Positions 58,927-64,000 of a stretch of 64,000 nucleotides of DNA are shown one piece after another. Position numbers and translations under genes: made by a program. The DNA lies in the NCBI GenBank assembly GCA_031553215.1, contig JAVBLW010000005.1:62001-126000 (forward strand). Reading direction: 5' to 3'. The stretch comes from JAVBLW01 sp031553215. Its GTDB lineage: Bacteria; Bacillota_I; Bacilli_A; Acholeplasmatales; Anaeroplasmataceae. The notes below the pieces were generated by a model that searched no databases, had not been told where the DNA came from, and saw nothing but the letters and a program-made list of their open reading frames with translations. Numbering within the stretch: the stretch's first letter is position 1; every line of letters starts with the position of its first letter.

Positions 58927-59880
58927 TTAGTCTTTTCTAAATCCTAATCCCATATTTTCTAATTTTTCTTTGATTTCTTTTAATGATTTGCGTCCTAAGT
59001 TACGAACTTTCATCATGTCTTCTTCAGATTTTGCAGCTAATTCCGCAACAGTGTTAAGAGCAGCTCTCTTTAAACAGTTGTAAGAACGTACTGATAAATC
59101 TAATTCATCAATAGTCATTTCAAGTTTACGATTGTATGAATCATCTTCAAGTTCAATCATAAAATCTGTGTTTGTAGCTTTTTCACTTAATTCAACTACT
59201 ACATTTAAGTGTTCAATCATCATCTTAGATGCGATAGCGATTGCTTCTTTTGCAGTAACTGAACCATTAGTAGTAACTTCAATAGTTAACTTATCATGAT
59301 TAGCTTCATTTTCAACACGAGTTTTTTCAACATTGAAACAAACATTTGTAACTGGTGTGTAAATTGAATCAATCGCAATTACTCCAACTGAACCATTATG
59401 TTGTTTGTTTTTGTCTGCAGAAACATATCCAACCCCGCGGCGAACAGTTAAGTACATACTTAAATTTCCACCTTGAGATACAGTAGCGATATGTTGATCT
59501 GGATTTACTATAGAAATTTCATTACCATGAATAATATCTGCAGCAGTTACTACACCTTCTGATTTATGAATTTCAACAGTTGTTTCAAAATTTGCATCTT
59601 CAGAATCTACTTTTAAAACTACACGTTTTAAATTTAAGATTATTGTGATAACATCTTCTACAACACCTTTTACGCTCATGAATTCATGTTGTGCACCGTC
59701 AATTTTTACATTAACGAAAGCTGCTCCTGGAAGAGATGATAGTAGTATACGACGTAGGGAATTACCTAATGTGATCCCGAATCCTCTTTCAAGAGGTTCG
59801 ATAACAAACTTACCATATGTTCCGTTTGATAAATATTCTTCAACCTTAGTTTTTGGTTTTTCAAATCTTAATTCCTTCAT
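58927..59880 (-). CDS. rpoA: DNA-directed RNA polymerase subunit alpha
   Basis: A 317-residue alpha subunit. The N-terminal assembly domain ([30 protein letters not shown]) and the C-terminal helix-hairpin-helix domain ([42 protein letters not shown]) that contacts UP elements and activators are both complete. It lies between rpsK (30 bases upstream) and rplQ, the universal order. A GAGG-type ribosome binding site precedes the ATG. Confidence 0.98.
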   Translation of the reverse strand: MKELRFEKPKTKVEEYLSNGTYGKFVIEPLERGFGITLGNSLRRILLSSLPGAAFVNVKIDGAQHEFMSVKGVVEDVITIILNLKRVVLKVDSEDANFETTVEIHKSEGVVTAADIIHGNEISIVNPDQHIATVSQGGNLSMYLTVRRGVGYVSADKNKQHNGSVGVIAIDSIYTPVTNVCFNVEKTRVENEANHDKLTIEVTTNGSVTAKEAIAIASKMMIEHLNVVVELSEKATNTDFMIELEDDSYNRKLEMTIDELDLSVRSYNCLKRAALNTVAELAAKSEEDMMKVRNLGRKSLKEIKEKLENMGLGFRKD

Positions 59881-59910
59881 AATGGGCCTCCTATATCATT
59901 ATTTTCAAAA

Positions 59911-60294
59911 CTATCCGCGTGGGCGTTTTGGTGGACGACATCCATTGTGCGGAACTGGTGTTACGTCTTTGATTGCAGTGATTTCTAATCCTGCTACTTG
60001 TAATGAACGAATAGCTGCTTCTCTTCCTGGTCCTGGACCTTTAACAGAAACTTCTACTCTTACAACTCCTTGATCCATAGCTGATTTTGCGCATGCTTCG
60101 CTTGCCATTTGAGCGGCGAATGGAGTTGATTTACGACTACCTTTAAAACCTAACGCACCAGCGCTAGACCATGCAAGAGCATTTCCTGCTGGATCTGTTA
60201 TTGTAACAATTGTATTATTGAATGTAGAGTGAATATGAGCTACTCCAGTTGGAATATTTCTTTTCACACGACGTTTAGTTACTTTACGTGCCAT
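59911..60294 (-). CDS. rpsK: 30S ribosomal protein S11
   Basis: A 127-residue ribosomal protein with the family blocks [39 protein letters not shown] and the C-terminal [18 protein letters not shown]. It lies 16 bases downstream of rpsM in the alpha operon, with an AGGAGG ribosome binding site. Confidence 0.98.
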   Translation of the reverse strand: MARKVTKRRVKRNIPTGVAHIHSTFNNTIVTITDPAGNALAWSSAGALGFKGSRKSTPFAAQMASEACAKSAMDQGVVRVEVSVKGPGPGREAAIRSLQVAGLEITAIKDVTPVPHNGCRPPKRPRG

Positions 60295-60310
60295 ATTATT
60301 TACCTCCTAA

Positions 60311-60676
60311 TTATTTTTTCTTACCAGCGATAGCTTTTCTAGGACCCTTACGAGTACGAGCGTTATTTCTTGTATTTTGTCCACGAACAGGTAAACCTTT
60401 ACGGTGGCGCATACCTCTATAACTTCCGATTTCCATTAAACGTTTGATGTTTAACGCGATTTCTCTACGTAAGTCACCTTCTACTTTAAAGCTTGCAACT
60501 TCGCTACGAATACGACCTAATTGGTCTTCAGATAAATCTTTTGTACGAATATCTTCGCTTACTTCAGCCTTAGCCAAAATTTCTTTTGATGTTGTTAATC
60601 CAATACCATAAATATACGTTAATGATATTACGATTCTCTTTTCTCTAGGAATATCAATTCCAGCAATACGTGCCAT
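60311..60676 (-). CDS. rpsM: 30S ribosomal protein S13
   Basis: A 121-residue ribosomal protein. [25 protein letters not shown] at the start and the C-terminal [28 protein letters not shown] are family signatures. It follows rpmJ by 21 bases; GGAGG precedes the ATG. Confidence 0.98.
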   Translation of the reverse strand: MARIAGIDIPREKRIVISLTYIYGIGLTTSKEILAKAEVSEDIRTKDLSEDQLGRIRSEVASFKVEGDLRREIALNIKRLMEIGSYRGMRHRKGLPVRGQNTRNNARTRKGPRKAIAGKKK

Positions 60677-60697
60677 TAAATCGCACCTCCTATAATA

Positions 60698-60811
60698 TTA
60701 TCCTTGTCTTTGTTTGTGTTTTGGATTTTCGCAAATAACCATTACACGACCTTTGCGTTTGATAATTTTGCATTTGTCACACATTGGTTTTACTGACGGT
60801 CTAACTTTCAT
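60698..60811 (-). CDS. rpmJ: 50S ribosomal protein L36
   Basis: A 37-residue ribosomal protein read directly from the minus strand: [16 protein letters not shown], then [20 protein letters not shown]. The zinc-binding set C11, C14, C27 and H32 is intact, so this is the zinc-type L36. GGAGG lies 6-10 bases before the ATG at 60811, and the gene falls between infA and rpsM as in nearly all Bacillota. It is too short for many gene finders. Confidence 0.97.
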   Translation of the reverse strand: MKVRPSVKPMCDKCKIIKRKGRVMVICENPKHKQRQG

Positions 60812-60835
60812 TCTTAATACCTCCGAGTGTTATTA

Positions 60836-61060
60836 TTACTTACGTCTGTAAGTTATACGTCCACGTGTTAAATCATAAGTTGATAATTCAACTGTAACCG
60901 TATCACCTGGTAAAATGCGAATGTTATTCATGCGGATTTTACCAGAAACGTGGGCTAAAACTTGATGATCATTTTCAAGTTTTACTATAAATTGTGTATT
61001 TGGAAGTACTTCTAATACTTTTCCTTCCATTTCAATTATATTATCTTTTTCTTTTGCCAT
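60836..61060 (-). CDS. infA: translation initiation factor IF-1
   Basis: A 74-residue S1/OB-fold protein. [53 protein letters not shown] is the entire family core, ending RGRITYRRK. It binds the A site of the 30S subunit during initiation. It is 21 bases downstream of map and 24 bases upstream of rpmJ, with GGAGG before the ATG. Confidence 0.97.
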   Translation of the reverse strand: MAKEKDNIIEMEGKVLEVLPNTQFIVKLENDHQVLAHVSGKIRMNNIRILPGDTVTVELSTYDLTRGRITYRRK

Positions 61061-61081
61061 ATTATTGCCTCCTTAAATCTA

Positions 61082-61828
61082 TTAAAGCGTCGTCAAAATT
61101 TCATAACCATCTTTTGTAACTAGAATAGAATGTTCATAGTGAGCACTTTTTTTCTTATCACATGTAACAGTCGTCCAATTATCCGATAATACTCTAACTC
61201 TTTTAGTTCCAGCATTTATCATTGGTTCAATAGCCAGTGTCATTCCGGCTTTTAAAATTGGACCATGATTGGCAATTCCGAAGTTTGGAATCGCTGGATC
61301 TTCGTGTAAATTTCTACCTAGACCATGTCCAGTAAAATCTTCCACTACACCATATCCAAAGGAGTTTGCATAATCCCCAATTGCTTGAGATATATTAGAA
61401 AGATGTACTCCTTCTTTTACTTGTGCTAATCCTAGGAATAATGCTTCACGAGTTACTTCCATTAACTTCTTTGTTTCTGCATCTACTTCGCCAACAGCGT
61501 AAGTCCACGCAGAATCGCCATGGTATCCTTTATAACAAGCACCAATATCTATTGCGATAATATCGCCTTCAACTAGTTTTCTTGAACTAGGGAATCCATG
61601 AACTACTACTTCATTAACTGAAGCACATGTTGCTGCGGGAAATCCACCATAACCTTTAAATGAAGGAATAGCTTCGTTATCTATAATAACTTTTTCTACT
61701 ATATCATTTAATTCTTGAGTTGTAACTCCAGGTACAATGTGTTTTGCTACTTCTTGATGTGCAAGAGCAACAATTCTTCCCGCCATACGCATTAATTCGA
61801 TTTCTCTATTAGATTTAATCGCTATCAT
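61082..61828 (-). CDS. map: type I methionine aminopeptidase
   Basis: A 248-residue metalloprotease that removes N-terminal methionine. The five metal ligands are in place: Asp in AIDIGACYKGYHGDSAW (two Asp, about 95-106), His in FTGHGLGR (about 169), Glu in AIEPMI (about 202) and Glu in YEHSILV (about 233). The gene begins 3 bases after the adk stop, the usual secY-adk-map-infA order. Confidence 0.97.
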   Translation of the reverse strand: MIAIKSNREIELMRMAGRIVALAHQEVAKHIVPGVTTQELNDIVEKVIIDNEAIPSFKGYGGFPAATCASVNEVVVHGFPSSRKLVEGDIIAIDIGACYKGYHGDSAWTYAVGEVDAETKKLMEVTREALFLGLAQVKEGVHLSNISQAIGDYANSFGYGVVEDFTGHGLGRNLHEDPAIPNFGIANHGPILKAGMTLAIEPMINAGTKRVRVLSDNWTTVTCDKKKSAHYEHSILVTKDGYEILTTL

Positions 61829-61831
61829 TAA

Positions 61832-62476
61832 TTAAGCCTCTAAAGTCTTTTTAATATCATTAAATACATTATCTAATGGTTGATCACCATTGACAGTTTT
61901 TAATAATCCTTGACTTTGGTAATATGCTAATAATGGTGATGTTTGATTATCGTATACATCTAAACGACTTCCGGCAGTTGCTTCTGTGTCATCACTTCTT
62001 TGATAAAGATTTCCTCCACATACATCGCAAATACCTTCTTGATTAGGTTTGTTAAATTCAACATGGAACGTTGCTCCACATTGTTTACAAATACGACGAC
62101 CAACAATACGTCTAATTAAGATCTCATTTTCGACATTTATGTCTAATACAGCATCCAATTTAATATTGTTTTTTTCCATGAACTTGTCTAAAGCTTCTGC
62201 TTGAGCCATATTACGTGGGAATCCATCTAATAAGAAGCCTTTTTTACAATCAGCTTCTAATAGGCGATCTTCAACAATACCAATTGTTACTTCATCTGGA
62301 ACTAGAGCACCTTTTTCCATATATTCTTTGGCTAAAAGACCCATTTTAGTTCCATTTTTCATGGCAGCTCTAAACATATCTCCAGTAGAAATATGAGGGA
62401 TACCATAATAGTCTTTAATATTTACAGCCTGTGTACCTTTACCAGCACCAGGTCTTCCTGTTATTAATAATTTCAT
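61832..62476 (-). CDS. adk: adenylate kinase
   Basis: A 214-residue kinase that interconverts AMP, ATP and ADP. The P-loop [10 protein letters not shown] (about 7-16), the [14 protein letters not shown] substrate element and a zinc-type lid with CKQC...CDVC (about 130-153) are present, the latter being characteristic of Gram-positive Adk. Length is standard. It lies 15 bases after the secY stop. Confidence 0.97.
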   Translation of the reverse strand: MKLLITGRPGAGKGTQAVNIKDYYGIPHISTGDMFRAAMKNGTKMGLLAKEYMEKGALVPDEVTIGIVEDRLLEADCKKGFLLDGFPRNMAQAEALDKFMEKNNIKLDAVLDINVENEILIRRIVGRRICKQCGATFHVEFNKPNQEGICDVCGGNLYQRSDDTEATAGSRLDVYDNQTSPLLAYYQSQGLLKTVNGDQPLDNVFNDIKKTLEA

Positions 62477-62491
62477 TTATATACCTCCAAC

Positions 62492-63799
62492 TTATAAAAT
62501 TCCTCTATAAGTCTCAGTTTCAGAATCTGTTTCTAATTGTCTAGCAGTTTCAATAGCTACACCAACAATAATTAGTAAGCTTGTTCCACCGATAGTAATT
62601 ACAGAAGCTTCTGAGGAATTAAATCCAAATGATTTTGATACAAGAATCGGCATTAATGCTAATAATACTAAGTATGTAGCTCCTATTAAAGTTACTCTAA
62701 ATAATATTTTAGATAATTGAATCTTTGTATCTTCTCCTGGACGATATCCAGGAATATATGCACCTTGTTTAGAAAGGCTATCACTCATTTTATCTGGGTC
62801 CATTTGTAAAAATGAATAGAAGAATGAGAAGAAGAAAACTAGAACGATATAAATTACCATTCCAATTGGTTGTTGATAACTAAAAATTTGGTCAAACCAA
62901 TAGGCAAGTGAAGACGAAGTTGTATTCAATCCCATCATCCCAACAATAGTAAGTGGAATACTTATTAATGTTGAAGCAAAGATAACTGGAATAACTCCTG
63001 CGCTATTTAATTTTATTGGAATATCAGAATTTGTATTTCCTTGACGATTTGCATATTGGATTGGAACTCTTCTTTTAGCAGCTTCGAAGAAGACAACTAA
63101 TAATATCATAATAATATATAGTACGATAATAAGAACGAACGAAGTCATGCTCTTAAATGTAACACCTACAGCTATATATTTTGTCCATAATGTAACAAAC
63201 ATAGTTGGTATTGATGATATGATTCCGGCAGAAATGATCATAGATGAACCATTCCCTATACCTTTTCTTGTAATTAAATCCGCCAACCACATAGTAAATG
63301 ATGATCCAGCAGTTATTACAAGTGCCATATAAATATAGAATAGCCAATATAACTTGTCATCACCTAAAACTTTAGAAATTAACATATTTTCAGGTCTTGT
63401 ACCAAGTCCGAATAATAATGCTAAAGCTTGAATGAAAGCTAAAACTACTGTGATATATCGAGTAACACGATTTGTTTTTGCTTTACCTACTTCACCTTGT
63501 TCTCCCCATTCTTTAAGTTTAGGGATTAACATTTGTAACATTTGTACAACGATTGACGCTGTAATGTAAGGTGAAATACCAAGTGCTAAGATAGAGAATT
63601 TTGATAATCCTCCACCACTAAAAGTATTTAGGATGCTAAGAAAATCGTTTTGCGCCATTAAATTCTTTATACCTACAGTATCTACCAAAGGAATCGGAAT
63701 ATATGTTCCTAATTTGAATACTAATAATATAAAGAATGTAAATGCTATTTTTCTTATGATCTCAGAATTGCTGAAGATTCTTTTTAGTTTATCCAACAA
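62492..63799 (-). CDS. secY: protein translocase subunit SecY
   Basis: A 435-residue integral membrane channel of the Sec translocon with ten hydrophobic segments. IRKIAFTFFILLVFKLGTYIPIP near the start, the GGGLSKFSILALGISPYITASIVVQML plug region and IPYANRQGN-like loops are typical. The start is TTG at 63799, followed by a second TTG; GAGGTG lies 7 bases upstream and no ATG is nearby. The rplO stop is 1 base before it. This channel would export the SipW-dependent proteins encoded elsewhere in the window. Confidence 0.96.
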   Translation of the reverse strand: MLDKLKRIFSNSEIIRKIAFTFFILLVFKLGTYIPIPLVDTVGIKNLMAQNDFLSILNTFSGGGLSKFSILALGISPYITASIVVQMLQMLIPKLKEWGEQGEVGKAKTNRVTRYITVVLAFIQALALLFGLGTRPENMLISKVLGDDKLYWLFYIYMALVITAGSSFTMWLADLITRKGIGNGSSMIISAGIISSIPTMFVTLWTKYIAVGVTFKSMTSFVLIIVLYIIMILLVVFFEAAKRRVPIQYANRQGNTNSDIPIKLNSAGVIPVIFASTLISIPLTIVGMMGLNTTSSSLAYWFDQIFSYQQPIGMVIYIVLVFFFSFFYSFLQMDPDKMSDSLSKQGAYIPGYRPGEDTKIQLSKILFRVTLIGATYLVLLALMPILVSKSFGFNSSEASVITIGGTSLLIIVGVAIETARQLETDSETETYRGIL

Positions 63800-63800
63800 A

Positions 63801-64000
63801 TTAGATCACCTCTACAGTTCCACCTGCATTAACAATTGCTTCTTGCGCAGATGCAGAAAACTTATGAGCTTGTACTGTTAATTTCTTTTCTAATGTTCCT
63901 TGACCAAGAACTTTTACTCCATAGTGCATTTTATTTACTAATCCTGTTTCAACTAATACTTCTAATGAAACAACAGTTCCATTTTCAAAATTATTTAAAT
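63801..64000 (-). CDS. rplO: 50S ribosomal protein L15 (3' part, 5' end outside the window)
   Basis: The last 65 codons of L15 run off the right window edge. The visible part includes [23 protein letters not shown], the [23 protein letters not shown] region and the final NAGGTVEVI, which match the L15 C-terminal domain. Its TAA is separated from the secY TTG by one base, the usual spc operon arrangement. Confidence 0.93.
   Translation of the reverse strand, partial: LNNFENGTVVSLEVLVETGLVNKMHYGVKVLGQGTLEKKLTVQAHKFSASAQEAIVNAGGTVEVI

Overview
The window is an AT-rich, gene-dense chromosomal segment from a low-GC Bacillota bacterium. The housekeeping order matches Bacilli: rplO-secY-adk-map-infA-rpmJ-rpsM-rpsK-rpoA-rplQ, ecfA1-ecfA2-ecfT-truA, tmk-holB-ricT-trmN6-rsmI-metG, and rplM-rpsI. 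UGA is used as a stop (for example at 3362) and UGG encodes Trp, so this is the standard bacterial code and not Mycoplasma code 4. A Bacilli lineage near Erysipelotrichia or Acholeplasma-type organisms is my inference; no rRNA or tRNA gene is present to place it. Almost every gene lies on the minus strand, so the window reads right to left.

Layout. 1-8.3 kb: a PAP2 phosphatase/DUF1576 operon, an epimerase with a membrane protein, purC, a FAD-Rieske oxidoreductase, a tocopherol-cyclase-like protein and a HIT protein. 8.3-16 kb: an SPFH protein, a complete arginine-to-putrescine operon (speA-type decarboxylase, aguA, aguB) behind a structured leader RNA with an intrinsic terminator, and a three-gene operon with a glutathionylspermidine-synthase-like ATP-grasp enzyme. 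16-21.4 kb: icd, tam, an MBG-repeat lipoprotein and a YoaK family protein. 21.4-25.6 kb: an apparent insertion of about 4.07 kb, bounded by 74-bp exact copies of the rpsI 3' end plus its terminator, carrying a large RCC1/Big2-like surface protein on the plus strand. 25.5-30 kb: rpsI, rplM and two radical SAM genes.

30-39.4 kb is the most unusual region. One operon encodes two SipW-type signal peptidases, a membrane-anchored McrB-like AAA ATPase and a DUF2357-like protein whose C-terminus is coiled coil plus acidic repeats, with no nuclease motif visible. Beside it are three SipW-dependent-type secreted proteins, two of them preceded by consensus promoters and class I cyclic-di-GMP riboswitches with terminators. 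Two GGDEF-EAL proteins follow directly (39.4-43.4 kb). Both have degenerate GGDEF motifs and only one has an intact EAL site. My reading is a c-di-GMP-controlled export and assembly system for TasA-like surface proteins.

43.4-64 kb is mostly conserved housekeeping sequence, interrupted between rplQ and ecfA1 by a second pair of SipW-type surface proteins, a long-form rsmH and a GH88/GH105 lipoprotein. I see no tRNA, rRNA, CRISPR array, intact insertion sequence or phage gene.
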